Of a stretch of 64,000 nt of DNA, positions 42,884-50,847 are shown piece by piece. This stretch comes from Terriglobia bacterium (GTDB lineage: Bacteria > Acidobacteriota > UBA6911). The notes beneath the pieces were generated by a model. The model ran no database searches. It worked only from the letters and a program-made list of their open reading frames with translations, and was not told the origin of the DNA. Made by a program: the position numbers and the translations under genes. The DNA is taken from the NCBI GenBank assembly GCA_020072565.1, contig JAIQGI010000027.1:1-64000 (forward strand). The letters are read 5' to 3'. Within the stretch, counting starts at the first letter, position 1, and every line of letters starts with the position of its first letter.

Positions 42884-43643
42884 AAGATTCCTCCTCGAAT
42901 CGGGGCAGGACGATGGAAGCCTGCTCTGCCGCCGACACGCGGGTTTGAATAAGCTCCGGATAAGCCAGGTATTGCCTTCCTGATCGCTTGGCCCGGTAGA
43001 GCTCGGCGTCGGCCTGCGCCAGAATTATTTTGGGGGAAACGTCAATGCTCGGCTCGGTCCAGACCAGGCCGGCACTCGTGGTTACGTTCAACGTCAGCTC
43101 TCCGGCAGTAACGACAAGCGGGTTAAGATGGCCGTGAATCCGTATCGCCGCGCGCACAGCATCTTCTGGCGTGCATTCCGGGAGCATGACGGCGAACTCT
43201 TCGCCTCCGATGCGGGCCGCCAAGTCCATGCTGCGCAGCGACTTTTTCAACCGGATAGCGACCGCTTTCAGGACGTAGTCCCCCACATGGTGGCCATAGG
43301 TGTCGTTGACGAGTTTGAACCGATCCAGGTCGAGCATCATTACCCCGCACGTGTGGCCGGTTCGCGAACCACGGTCGATTTCGCTTGCCAGGGCTGCGCG
43401 AAAGAAAGTGGGATTGACGAGCCCCGTGAGCCCGTCGTGCATGGACAGGTCGCAGAGCGCATCGATGAGGGCCTGAATCTGTGCCTGCGGCTCCAAGTCG
43501 AGCCGGGTCGGGTCGGATCGGCCGGCGTGCTCCAGGATTCGAATGGCGGTAGTGAGATCCAGTCCCTGCCAGTTGCCCACTTCAGTGACTCTTTCCCTTG
43601 AATAGCCTGAGATGATCGCGCCGCCATGGCTGTCATGGGGCAT
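42873..43643 (-). CDS. Diguanylate cyclase (GGDEF domain)
   Basis: Makes cyclic di-GMP from two GTP. The GGDEF domain covers about residues 90-245: LCDLSMHDGLTGLVNPTFF at the start, MMLDLDRFKLVNDTYGHHVG with the metal Asp, and the active-site signature GGEEF. Five residues before it is RSMD, an R-x-x-D inhibitory (I) site, so product feedback is expected. The N-terminal 80 residues have no known sensor domain and no membrane helix. The gene overlaps flhG by 11 bases, an arrangement suggesting a common role in c-di-GMP-dependent control of surface structures. Confidence 0.88.
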   Translation of the reverse strand: MPHDSHGGAIISGYSRERVTEVGNWQGLDLTTAIRILEHAGRSDPTRLDLEPQAQIQALIDALCDLSMHDGLTGLVNPTFFRAALASEIDRGSRTGHTCGVMMLDLDRFKLVNDTYGHHVGDYVLKAVAIRLKKSLRSMDLAARIGGEEFAVMLPECTPEDAVRAAIRIHGHLNPLVVTAGELTLNVTTSAGLVWTEPSIDVSPKIILAQADAELYRAKRSGRQYLAYPELIQTRVSAAEQASIVLPRFEEESYEQ

Positions 43644-43746
43644 ACCAACATCCCGTGCAACGATTCCGCCAACAAAGACAGAATTTCCGTTACTCTAATC
43701 TCTTTCGGCAGATGGCTCATGAAACAGCACGACAAATATGACCGCT

Positions 43747-44016
43747 TCAACGAGGGTGCAGGTTGAGATGAACCAGAGTGGCGCCGCGATCCGGAGTGTC
43801 TTCGAAACATATGACGGCAGGATGGCTGCTCAGAAACCGCTGCACGATCTGGCGCTGCACTCCGATGCCGCGGCCGTGAATGATGCGCACCTGGGTAAAT
43901 CCTTTCGCCAATGCCTGGAAGAGGTATTCCTCGACCACGCTCTTGACTTCCTGAGGCTGGAAGGTGTGCAGGTCAATCCAGTCCTCGATCGGTACCTCGA
44001 CCGGTTCCTCGGGCAA
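43747..44016 (-). CDS. Stand-alone Smr domain protein
   Basis: An 89-residue protein consisting of just an Smr (small MutS-related) domain as found at the C-terminus of MutS2: IDLHTFQPQEVKSVVEEYL and VRIIHGRGIGVQRQIVQRFL, the two motifs of the nuclease fold. Such domains nick DNA or cleave RNA on collided ribosomes. The TTG start at 44016 has AGGAG about seven bases upstream. It starts 22 bases after the lepB stop and is probably cotranscribed with it. Confidence 0.82.
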   Translation of the reverse strand: MPEEPVEVPIEDWIDLHTFQPQEVKSVVEEYLFQALAKGFTQVRIIHGRGIGVQRQIVQRFLSSHPAVICFEDTPDRGATLVHLNLHPR

Positions 44017-44038
44017 TCCCCGCTCCTGCTTCCGTGGT

Positions 44039-44938
44039 TCAGTGGATGATCGTGCCGATGCGGCCCAGCTTGACGGAGGTCAGCTTATCGATCAGATGAT
44101 AGATCGGAATCGCCGGATTCCATGACCAGTAGACAATCATGGGCGTTCCGATGACGTCCTCGTAGGGAACGAAACCCCAGAAACGGCTGTCCAGGCTGTT
44201 GTCCCGGTTGTCGCCCATGGCGAAAACATAGTCGCGCTGGACCGTGTATTCGCGTGCCACCCTGCCGTCGATCATGACCTGTTCATCCTCGAGCATAGCG
44301 TCATGCCCTTCGCGGCGGATGAAGACCTCCCAGGCCGGGAAGTTGGCGGCTGTAAGTGCCAGCTTCATTCCCTTGCGGGGAACGGCTATGGGGCCGTAAT
44401 TGTCTGCGTTGAAATCGGACCCGCGTGGAAAAATGTAGCGATCTGCCTGGCCCGGCGAAAGCACGGCACCGCGGATGTGCTTGGCGTGGGCCGGGTCGGG
44501 AACGGCATTGCCATTCACAAACAACATCTGGTTTTTTATCAGGATGGTGTCACCGGGCAGGCCGATGCAGCGTTTCAAATACCACATCTGGATGGGCTTC
44601 TCGATCTCGTCGCGGCCGCCGGGCCAATCGAAAACAATGACGTCGCCGCGGGCGACACTGCGGAAGCCCGGTACCCGGAGGTGCGGTATGCGGATCGAGG
44701 TGAGCGGAATTGTATACGGGGTCGAGCCGCCGTAGATGAACTTGTTGACAAAGACACGGTCGCCGATAGCCACCGTATCTTCCATCGAACCAGTCGGGAC
44801 TTCAAAAGAAGCCATGACAAAGCTGTTGATAATCAGCACAGCGCAAAGGATGAACGTCAGCTCTTTGACAAAGGTCAGGATCGGGGATCTGGATCCTTGG
44901 ACCGCGGCAATCTTCTTCGGAACGGGTTTCCCTCTCAT
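44039..44938 (-). CDS. lepB: Signal peptidase I
   Basis: Cleaves Sec and Tat signal peptides at the outer face of the inner membrane. One N-terminal helix (LTFILCAVLIINSFVMASF) is followed by the catalytic Ser in PTGSMEDTV, the general-base Lys in YLKRCIGLPGD, and the conserved GDNRDNSLDSRFWG. ATG 44938 is chosen because GAGAGGAG lies directly upstream and the protein is then 299 residues; the longer frame to 45118 would read through an intergenic repeat. It leads a probable group with smr, the GGDEF gene and flhG on the same strand. Confidence 0.92.
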   Translation of the reverse strand: MRGKPVPKKIAAVQGSRSPILTFVKELTFILCAVLIINSFVMASFEVPTGSMEDTVAIGDRVFVNKFIYGGSTPYTIPLTSIRIPHLRVPGFRSVARGDVIVFDWPGGRDEIEKPIQMWYLKRCIGLPGDTILIKNQMLFVNGNAVPDPAHAKHIRGAVLSPGQADRYIFPRGSDFNADNYGPIAVPRKGMKLALTAANFPAWEVFIRREGHDAMLEDEQVMIDGRVAREYTVQRDYVFAMGDNRDNSLDSRFWGFVPYEDVIGTPMIVYWSWNPAIPIYHLIDKLTSVKLGRIGTIIH

Positions 44939-45050
44939 GGCTCCTCTCGTCAGCAACTCAGATAACGTCGCTGTCAGCTGGAAAGAATACCCCAAAGCAC
45001 TGATGCTTGCACCAGGGGTTTTTTTCTGATCGCAGGGCTTACAAAAAAAC

Positions 45051-45086
45051 GGCCACGAAGAAAATGAGTTTTTCTTGTCACGAGGC
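45051..45086. repeat. Intergenic inverted repeat, CCACGAA type
   Basis: GGCCACGAAGAAAA and TTTTTCTTGTCACGAGGC form an imperfect inverted repeat. The left side with its A run (AAAAAAACGGCCACG) resembles the terminator-like element at 9873-9916. Confidence 0.45.
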
Positions 45087-45125
45087 GGCGAATTTTGCCA
45101 TTCGGACAGGAAAATCAACTTTGCA

Positions 45126-45178
45126 CCGCAGCAGCCGCGCAGACCGCAGAGCGGTCTCTGCGATCTCCGCGAACTCTG
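45126..45178. repeat. Intergenic repeat, CCGCAG type, with palindromic core
   Basis: ACCGCAGCAGCCGCGCAGACC is followed by the hairpin CGCAGA-GCGGTC-TCTGCG and by CTCCGCGAACTCTGCG. It is a looser relative of 5219-5278 and 32512-32576. Confidence 0.4.
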
Positions 45179-45523
45179 CGTCGGCGTCTTTTTTGATGCG
45201 GCCGTGCCGCGCCATGTCCTTCATTGCCGTCTTTGCTTTTATGTTTATCGGGCCGTCCCGGTTTTTCCTGATCCTGGGACGGCAGATTGCCGATTGGAAA
45301 GCTGATGGGCCTCGGCCCGTAGGGCCGGCTCCCGGAGTCTTGTCGCGAACTTCTTCGTAGAAATCCGCGCACAAAACCATTATCGTGGGGGCGAACACGA
45401 CATCCATCGTTTGGGCTTTTCCGTTGCCCGCAGCCAATACTTGCCGACGGGAGGGGCATCGGCCGGGCGTGCGGGCGGATCGCTAATCCGGATTTCACGA
45501 CCTTCAGCTACGGAAGAGAGACA

Positions 45524-46150
45524 ATGAAGAAGATCTTGCTTGGCACGAGTTTGTTTTTCGCAGTTGCAGTTTTGGGCTTCGCACAACAAAAACCGCCGGC
45601 TAAGGGCGGTACTCCAAAGCCCCCGGCAGCGGTGGCGCTGCAGCAAAAAGAGACCGTTCCTCAGGTCAGCGAGAATTTTGTGATCGGCCTGGAAGACGTC
45701 CTGCAAATCAACGTGTGGAAGGAACCCGATTTTTCCGTGCAATCCGTGGTTGTCCGGCCCGACGGGAAAATCACTCTGCCTGTGATTGGTGACATTCAGG
45801 CGAACGGATTGACCACAAAGCAACTGCAGGATAGCTATATCGATCGGCTCAGGACATATGTGAAGGACCCGACTGTCACCGTGATTGTGGTGAAGATCGA
45901 AAGTCAGAAGGTCTCCATAGTCGGTGCGGTCGGCAAACCCGGAGCTTATCCTATGGGCGCGCCCATGACCGTGCTGGAATTGATCGCCAAAGCGGGCGGA
46001 TTGACCGACTATGCCAAGGCTACGCGCATCAAAATTCTGCGAAAAAAGGACGGTCGTTTACTTTTGTTCAACTACAAAGATGCCATCAACGGCAGGAACC
46101 TGAAGCAGAACGTGATCCTGGAAAACGGAGACATGGTCCTGGTGCCCTGA
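45524..46150 (+). CDS. Polysaccharide export protein (Wza-type, SLBB)
   Basis: Exported protein with signal peptide (KKILLGTSLFFAVAVLGFAQ), a polysaccharide-export N-domain (FVIGLEDVLQINVWKEPDFS, VVRPDGKITLPVIGDIQANGLT) and one SLBB domain (VSIVGAVGKPGAYPMGAPMTVLELIAKAGG, in part). In capsule and exopolysaccharide systems these form the periplasmic or outer-membrane part of the export channel. At 208 residues it lacks the second SLBB and C-terminal outer-membrane helix of full Wza and has no lipobox. No tyrosine kinase or glycosyltransferase is adjacent, so it is an orphan copy. AGAGAG precedes ATG 45524. Confidence 0.88.
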   Translation: MKKILLGTSLFFAVAVLGFAQQKPPAKGGTPKPPAAVALQQKETVPQVSENFVIGLEDVLQINVWKEPDFSVQSVVVRPDGKITLPVIGDIQANGLTTKQLQDSYIDRLRTYVKDPTVTVIVVKIESQKVSIVGAVGKPGAYPMGAPMTVLELIAKAGGLTDYAKATRIKILRKKDGRLLLFNYKDAINGRNLKQNVILENGDMVLVP

Positions 46151-46250
46151 ACAGAACGAGCGCCCGGAACAATTCTGCTGAAACAGGGAATCCCGGGCAG
46201 CGCGCGCCTTCGCGCCCAGTTCAAGCCGGCGCAGACGATATTTCCGAAGC

Positions 46251-46319
46251 GGGGACGTCTTACTTTATCCACCTTGGCAGCCAGGACGGCTGTAAGGACG
46301 GGAAAAGCGGAACGTCCCC
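46251..46319. terminator. Long-loop inverted repeat between convergent wza-like and nadC genes
   Basis: GGGGACGT and ACGTCCCC are perfect 8-base arms around 53 bases, placed between the ends of two convergent genes. Extra A/G matches flank the arms. There is no T run, so the terminator reading is tentative. Confidence 0.3.
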
Positions 46320-46327
46320 CTTCCGTT

Positions 46328-47200
46328 TCAAAGCCTGATCGCGAGATCGAGGGACACGTCGAGCGCGGCTGAGCTGTGTGTCAACCAGCCTACCGACAGA
46401 AGATCGACCCCTGTAGCGGCAATGGCGGCGGCATTTGCTGGTGTAATGCCTCCGGAAGCTTCAGTGAGCGCCTTCCCTCGGGCCAGATGAACTCCCTGTG
46501 CCAGCATGTCGACGGGCATGTTATCCAGGAGAATCGCATCGACGCCCAGGCCGAGAGCTTCCTCCAATTCGACGAGCGTATCCACCTCGACTTCGATTTT
46601 TACCATGTGCCCTGCGTGCCTGCGCACGCGCCGGACCGCCTCGGTGATCCCGCCCGCGATCAGCCGGTGATTGTCCTTGATCAGAACCGCGTCATCGAGG
46701 CCGAAACGATGATTGGCGCCGCCTCCTGCTCTTACCGCGTATTTTTCAAGCGACCGCAGGCCCGGCGTGGTCTTGCGGGTACACACGACTTGGGCGCCGG
46801 TGTGCGCCACGGCAGCGACGATGCCGCGCGTGGCGGTGGCGATCCCGCACAAGCGCCCCAGAAAATTCAGAGCCGTCCGCTCGGCCGATAAAATGGCGCG
46901 GGCGGGACCGCTTACCACGGCGAGGTGCTCACCGGCAGGCGCATCGCTGCCATCGGCGACGAGAATTTCCGCGCGCACGCGCGCATCGAGGCACCGGAAC
47001 GCACAGACCGCAACCTCCAGGCCGGCGATGCGCCCCGGGGCGCGCGCGATCATCGAGGCGACCGCTTCCTCGCCGGCGGCAACAATGGCATCGGTAGTAA
47101 GATCGCCGGCACGGCCCAGGTCCTCAAGCAGGGCGCGGCGTACGGTCTCTTCGTAAAGCAGAAGATAGGGTGGCGTGACGGATGCTGCTGCGGGCTTCAT
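46328..47200 (-). CDS. nadC: Quinolinate (nicotinate-nucleotide) phosphoribosyltransferase
   Basis: Converts quinolinate and PRPP to nicotinate mononucleotide in de novo NAD synthesis. Motifs: LLEDLGRAGDLTTDAI near the N-terminus, ALNFLGRLCGIAT, CTRKTTPGLRSLEKYAV (quinolinate-binding Arg and Lys), GGGANHRFGLDDAVLIKDNH and the C-terminal ASGGITPANAAAIAATGVD. 290 residues is standard. The start codon lies one base after the nadA stop (TGA-C-ATG), so translation is coupled to nadA. Confidence 0.94.
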   Translation of the reverse strand: MKPAAASVTPPYLLLYEETVRRALLEDLGRAGDLTTDAIVAAGEEAVASMIARAPGRIAGLEVAVCAFRCLDARVRAEILVADGSDAPAGEHLAVVSGPARAILSAERTALNFLGRLCGIATATRGIVAAVAHTGAQVVCTRKTTPGLRSLEKYAVRAGGGANHRFGLDDAVLIKDNHRLIAGGITEAVRRVRRHAGHMVKIEVEVDTLVELEEALGLGVDAILLDNMPVDMLAQGVHLARGKALTEASGGITPANAAAIAATGVDLLSVGWLTHSSAALDVSLDLAIRL

Positions 47201-47201
47201 G

Positions 47202-48242
47202 TCAGCGGCTCGCCTTGGGGAGGTTGATCATCCTCTGGACGGCGCGGCGGGCACGCTCGGCGATGCCGGGTTCGACCTCGATCACGTGCTCCTCGTACAG
47301 AAGGGAATTCAGTATCTTGGGCAGAGTGATGCGCTTCATGTGGGGGCACAGGTTGCAGGGGCGCACGAACTGAATCTCCGGAAATTCCACAGCCACATTG
47401 TCGCTCATGGAACATTCGGTCACCATCACCACACGCCGCGGCCGGAAGGTGCCAACATGGCGGATCATGCCGGCTGTGGACCCGACGAAGTCCGCTTCGG
47501 CAAGCACATCCGGCGGACATTCCGGATGAGCGAGAACGACGAGATCGCCGTACTGCTGCCGGTAGTTGCGCAGATCCCGGGCCGAAAACCGTTCGTGAAC
47601 CTCGCAATGCCCGCGCCAGAGAATCACCTGCACCTTGGTCTGTCCCGCCACATAGCGGCCGAGATATTCGTCCGGCAGCAGAATGACGCGATCGGCGCCA
47701 AGCGACTCCACGGCCGCGACGGCGTTGGCCGACGTGCAGCAGAGATCCGACTCGGCTTTCACGGCCGCCGAAGTGTTCACATAGGTCACGACCGGCACAC
47801 CGGGGTAGCGCTCGCGCAGCAGGCGCACATCCTCGGCCGTGACGGCATCGGCCAGCGAACAACCGGCCTCGAGGTCGGGGATCAGCACAATCTTTTCAGG
47901 ATTCAGCAGCTTAGCTGTTTCGGCCATGAAATGAACACCGCACAGCACGATCCGCTCGGCGTCTGTCTGGGCCGCTTCCCGAGCCAGAGCCAGCGAGTCG
48001 CCGGTCAGGTCGGCAACTCCGTGAAAGATCTCCGGGGTCTGGTAGTTGTGGGCGAGGATGACGGCCTTGCGCTCCACCTTCAGTCGCCGGATGGCGGCAA
48101 TGTAGGGGGCATGGACCGGCCACTCGATCTCCGGGATGACGTCCCGCAGCCGCTCATAAACCGCAGCGGTGCCGCGCTTGACCTCGGGGGTGAAGGCCAG
48201 ATCCTCCGGCGCGAGGATCGGATCCAGTGCTCTTAGACTCAT
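47202..48242 (-). CDS. nadA: Quinolinate synthase A
   Basis: Condenses iminoaspartate with dihydroxyacetone phosphate to quinolinate using a [4Fe-4S] cluster. Cluster cysteines are expected in [26 protein letters not shown] and CNLCPHMK. Other motifs: [20 protein letters not shown] and [10 protein letters not shown] choose ATG 48242 ([10 protein letters not shown]) because GAGG lies about ten bases upstream; the earlier ATGs up to 48275 fall inside a palindromic operator candidate. No nadB is in the window. Promoter and two operator-like palindromes lie upstream, then the NrtR-like gene. Confidence 0.94.
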   Translation of the reverse strand: MSLRALDPILAPEDLAFTPEVKRGTAAVYERLRDVIPEIEWPVHAPYIAAIRRLKVERKAVILAHNYQTPEIFHGVADLTGDSLALAREAAQTDAERIVLCGVHFMAETAKLLNPEKIVLIPDLEAGCSLADAVTAEDVRLLRERYPGVPVVTYVNTSAAVKAESDLCCTSANAVAAVESLGADRVILLPDEYLGRYVAGQTKVQVILWRGHCEVHERFSARDLRNYRQQYGDLVVLAHPECPPDVLAEADFVGSTAGMIRHVGTFRPRRVVMVTECSMSDNVAVEFPEIQFVRPCNLCPHMKRITLPKILNSLLYEEHVIEVEPGIAERARRAVQRMINLPKASR

Positions 48243-48258
48243 AGCTTGTGCCTCACTT

Positions 48259-48275
48259 ATGCTCATTATGAGCAT
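48259..48275. promoter_or_regulatory. Operator-like palindrome 1 upstream of nadA
   Basis: ATGCTCA-TTA-TGAGCAT is a perfect 7+3+7 palindrome, 17-33 bases before the nadA ATG and downstream of the predicted transcription start. It shares the pattern ATrCTmA-N3-TkAGyAT with the second site at 48321-48337, centre-to-centre distance 62 bases. Probable target of the adjacent NrtR-like regulator. Confidence 0.6.
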
Positions 48276-48320
48276 ATGGGATCGTCAAAAAAATCCGGTC
48301 CCTCCGGACCGATACTTATT

Positions 48321-48349
48321 ATACTAAACTTGAGTATATCTCCTGTCAA
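48321..48349 (-). promoter_or_regulatory. nadA promoter overlapping operator-like palindrome 2
   Basis: On the minus strand TTGACA (48349-48344) is followed after 17 bases by TAGTAT (48326-48321), a good sigma-70 promoter for nadA-nadC. The spacer and -10 box contain ATACTCA-AGT-TTAGTAT (48321-48337), a second copy of the palindrome at 48259. A repressor bound here would block RNA polymerase. Confidence 0.6.
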
Positions 48350-48373
48350 CAGAAACCACGATCCGGCCAATCG

Positions 48374-48424
48374 GCAGCCACGAGACTCACGAAACAGGCG
48401 AAAAACGTTTTCCTGTATTCCGCG
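48374..48424. repeat. Intergenic repeat, GCAGCCACGA type
   Basis: GCAGCCACGAG is followed by TCACGAAAC, GCGAA and TTTCCTG..TTCCGCG. The second half matches the element at 50784-50820 almost base for base in spacing. The inner part ACAGGCGAAAA / TTTTCCTGT is an inverted repeat. Confidence 0.55.
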
Positions 48425-48543
48425 GTCTCGCGAAGCGGCTCGCTGAAATGTGTCGGAGAAACACAAAACTACAGCTTTGCCTTACAGAGCGGGAATTGGA
48501 GACGCTTCTCGGTTTCAGTCTTCGCCTCCGAATGGCTGTTCGG

Positions 48544-49533
48544 TCAACCGTGAAGCAGGGCCGAGATGCCGACGCCGGGTGCAGGCCGCTCGCGGAGCAC
48601 CTCGCGACGGAAGCGGAATAATTCGGCCGGCCTGCCCCCGGTCCGGGCATCCATGTGCCCCGTCCCTTCCACCAGCCCGCCGGATTCCACCAGGCGCCGC
48701 AGGTTTTGTTTGTGGAGCCCGATGCCCGCCAGGGCTTCCACGACCCGCTGGAGCTGCAGCAGAGTAAACGTCTCCGGGAGCAGTTCAAAGACGACCGGCC
48801 GGTATTTGAGCTTGCCGCGCAGTCGCCCCAGCGCGGTGGCGAGGATACGGCGGTGATCGAACGCCATGGGCTGCCCGAGAGTATGATTGTGCCCGGGGCC
48901 GGTGTGGCCGCAGACGTGCGCTTTCAGTCTCCGGCGGTCACGCTCGGCCTCGGCTGCGAGGCCGACCTCGTAGATGAGCTCGTAGCGGTCCAGAACGCGC
49001 TCCGCCACCCAGTGTGCGCCGCCCAGGCCGAAATAAATGTCGCCGCGCTCGCGCCTCTCGCGGCGCGTTTCTTTATCTCCGGCGGCCTGAATCCAGCGGT
49101 TAAGCGCCGGCGCAATCTGGCCGTCGATGACGGCAGGGCGTCCGGCGCGCCAGTCCTCCCATGGGAAATACCGGTACCAATCGCGCCAGACGGCTTTTCC
49201 TGCCCCCGAAGGCGGGACCTCGCGTACCAGTGCCAGGTAAGCGACTGAAATAACCCGGGGCCCCCCGCGGCTTTCTCCGGGATCGCGGTTGCGGTTCCCG
49301 AACGTGTAGAGCTGCTCAACGTAGCCGAAGTCGATCCCGGTCTTTTCGCGCACCCAGCTACGCAATCCCAGCTCCAGAGTGCGATGGCGTCCGGGATTGA
49401 ATGGCCCGAAAGGCAGGGCATCGAGTGGTGCCGGCAGTGAATCCGTGAAGGTCTTCACAGCCAGGAATCTCGGCACCTCCCGGGTAACGGCCGTAATCAC
49501 CGCATTGAGCCCTATGACGATCTGTCCGCCCAA
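48544..49533 (-). CDS. NrtR-like Nudix-family transcriptional regulator of NAD metabolism
   Basis: Two-domain regulator: a Nudix-fold N-domain (about 1-200) and a C-terminal winged helix typical of NrtR (VVFELLPETFTLLQLQRVVE, LHKQNLRRLVESGGLVEGTG, GGRPAELFRFRREV). The Nudix box is degenerate: PFGPFNPGRHRTLELGLRSW and VREKTG lack the E-E pair, so hydrolysis is unlikely and it should only bind a ligand such as ADP-ribose or another NAD derivative. At 329 residues it is longer than classical NrtR because of an insertion in the Nudix part, like proteins called 'NAD regulator' in alphaproteobacteria. TTG 49533 has GAGGAGGGGG five to seven bases upstream; the longer frame has no such signal. It lies just upstream of nadA on the same strand. 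Confidence 0.8.
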   Translation of the reverse strand: MGGQIVIGLNAVITAVTREVPRFLAVKTFTDSLPAPLDALPFGPFNPGRHRTLELGLRSWVREKTGIDFGYVEQLYTFGNRNRDPGESRGGPRVISVAYLALVREVPPSGAGKAVWRDWYRYFPWEDWRAGRPAVIDGQIAPALNRWIQAAGDKETRRERRERGDIYFGLGGAHWVAERVLDRYELIYEVGLAAEAERDRRRLKAHVCGHTGPGHNHTLGQPMAFDHRRILATALGRLRGKLKYRPVVFELLPETFTLLQLQRVVEALAGIGLHKQNLRRLVESGGLVEGTGHMDARTGGRPAELFRFRREVLRERPAPGVGISALLHG

Positions 49534-49611
49534 CGTCCCCCTCCTCAGGCAGTAGTGTAAGCCTTTCCGTTGCGGCTGCAAGAAAAACCATGAAACGGGT
49601 TGCTGCCGTCC

Positions 49612-49637
49612 AAGCCACGCAATGTCTTTCGTGGCTG
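49612..49637. repeat. Intergenic inverted repeat, AGCCACG type
   Basis: AGCCACG and CGTGGCT are perfect 7-base arms around a 10-base loop, between the divergent NrtR-like and DAHP synthase genes. Same family as 6545-6612. Confidence 0.6.
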
Positions 49638-49715
49638 CTTTGTCCTTGCCCAGCCCATTGATTCCAGGAAACGGCTCAACTACACTGATGCATCCCCTAG
49701 GGAGAAAAAGCAGCC

Positions 49716-50768
49716 ATGCTGGTAATGATGAAGGCACATGCCACCGCCGCGGAGATCGAGGAGGTCTGTCGCAAGATCGAGGAAATGGGTTTCAGGGCAC
49801 ACGCGATTCCGGGGAGCATGAGGACCGCGATCGGAATTACCGGCAACCGCGGACCCGTGGAGGCGACAGCCCTGGAGGCCCTTCCCGGGGTTGCGGAATG
49901 CGTGCCTGTTTCCAAACCGTACAAGCTTGTTGCCCGCGAGCTCAGGGAAGACTCGACCACCATTGATCTCGGGGATGGCGTGCTGGTAGGAGGGCCCGAG
50001 CTTGCCATCATAGCCGGTCCCTGCGCCGTCGAGAGTCGCGAGCAGGCCTTTGCCATCGCCGGCGCCGTGCGTGCCGCGGGTGCGCGCCTGTTCCGCGGGG
50101 GAGCTTACAAGCCGCGCACGTCCCCATACAGCTTCCAGGGGCTGGGCGAAGAGGGACTGAAGATCCTCGCCGAGGTTCGCGCCGGGTTCGGACTGAAGAT
50201 TGTGACGGAAGCCATCGATCACGAGAGCCTGGAACTGGTAGAGAAGTACGCCGATGTGATTCAGATCGGTGCACGCAACATGCAGAATTTCTCGCTTCTG
50301 AGGCTGGCGGGAAAATCCAGCCGCCCGGTGCTGCTCAAACGCGGCATCTCGGCAACCCTCGACGAATTGCTTATGGCCGCAGAATACATTCTCGCAGAAG
50401 GCAATTATCACGTGATATTGTGCGAGCGGGGCGTGCGCACCTTTGCCGACCATACCCGGAACACACTCGATCTGAGCGTTATTCCCGCGGCGCACCGGTT
50501 GAGCCACCTTCCCATCCTCGTCGACCCGAGCCATGGGACGGGAAGGCGTGAGAAGGTTCTGCCGTTGTCCCGTGCTGCCGTGGCAGTAGGGGCCGATGGC
50601 CTGATCATCGAGGTGCATCACAAACCCGAGGAAGCCCTTTCCGACGGGAACCAGTCCATTCTGCCGTCCCAGCTGGAGCAACTCATGGGAGAGATCCGTC
50701 AGATCGCGGCTGTGCTCGGGCGACGAGTGGCCGGCGGGGAGGGCCGCGACCAACTCAAGCACGGTTAA
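49716..50768 (+). CDS. aroF: 3-deoxy-7-phosphoheptulonate synthase (type I-beta, AroF/AroG-like)
   Basis: First step of the shikimate pathway: phosphoenolpyruvate plus erythrose 4-phosphate to DAHP. Residues 1-70 form the ferredoxin-like regulatory domain of the AroA(beta) group (MLVMMKAHATAAEIEEVCRK). The TIM-barrel core has IIAGPCAVESREQ, FRGGAYKPRTSPYSFQG, QIGARNMQNF, LLKRGI and the metal-binding ILVDPSHGTGRRE. 350 residues fits the Thermotoga-like class, which is feedback-inhibited by Tyr or Phe through the N-domain. Start supported by GGGAG at about 14 bases. Confidence 0.93.
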   Translation: MLVMMKAHATAAEIEEVCRKIEEMGFRAHAIPGSMRTAIGITGNRGPVEATALEALPGVAECVPVSKPYKLVARELREDSTTIDLGDGVLVGGPELAIIAGPCAVESREQAFAIAGAVRAAGARLFRGGAYKPRTSPYSFQGLGEEGLKILAEVRAGFGLKIVTEAIDHESLELVEKYADVIQIGARNMQNFSLLRLAGKSSRPVLLKRGISATLDELLMAAEYILAEGNYHVILCERGVRTFADHTRNTLDLSVIPAAHRLSHLPILVDPSHGTGRREKVLPLSRAAVAVGADGLIIEVHHKPEEALSDGNQSILPSQLEQLMGEIRQIAAVLGRRVAGGEGRDQLKHG

Positions 50769-50783
50769 GCAGAGATGACGGAA

Positions 50784-50820
50784 TCACGAAACCTGCGAAG
50801 GTGGTTTCCTGAGTTCCGCG
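50784..50820. repeat. Intergenic repeat, TCACGAAAC type
   Basis: TCACGAAAC, GCGAA and TTTCCTG..TTCCGCG occur in the same order and spacing as in 48387-48424, in the gap between the DAHP synthase and the threonine dehydratase. Confidence 0.55.
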
Positions 50821-50847
50821 CATCCTGACGTTTGCGTAGGAAAAGGC

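Larger units (their letters stand above)
44939..45523. other. Intergenic region with repeat sequences
   Basis: This stretch separates divergent lepB and the polysaccharide export gene. It contains two repeat elements (45051-45086, CCACGAA type, and 45126-45178, CCGCAG type) and a GC-rich hairpin near 45308-45330. Open frames crossing it on either strand translate the repeats and have no ribosome binding sites; I see no gene. Confidence 0.5.

Noticed and set aside
45078-45437. Minus-strand frame of about 119 codons before the polysaccharide export gene
   Set aside because: It translates the intergenic repeat (a typical artefact) and has no supporting start signal.
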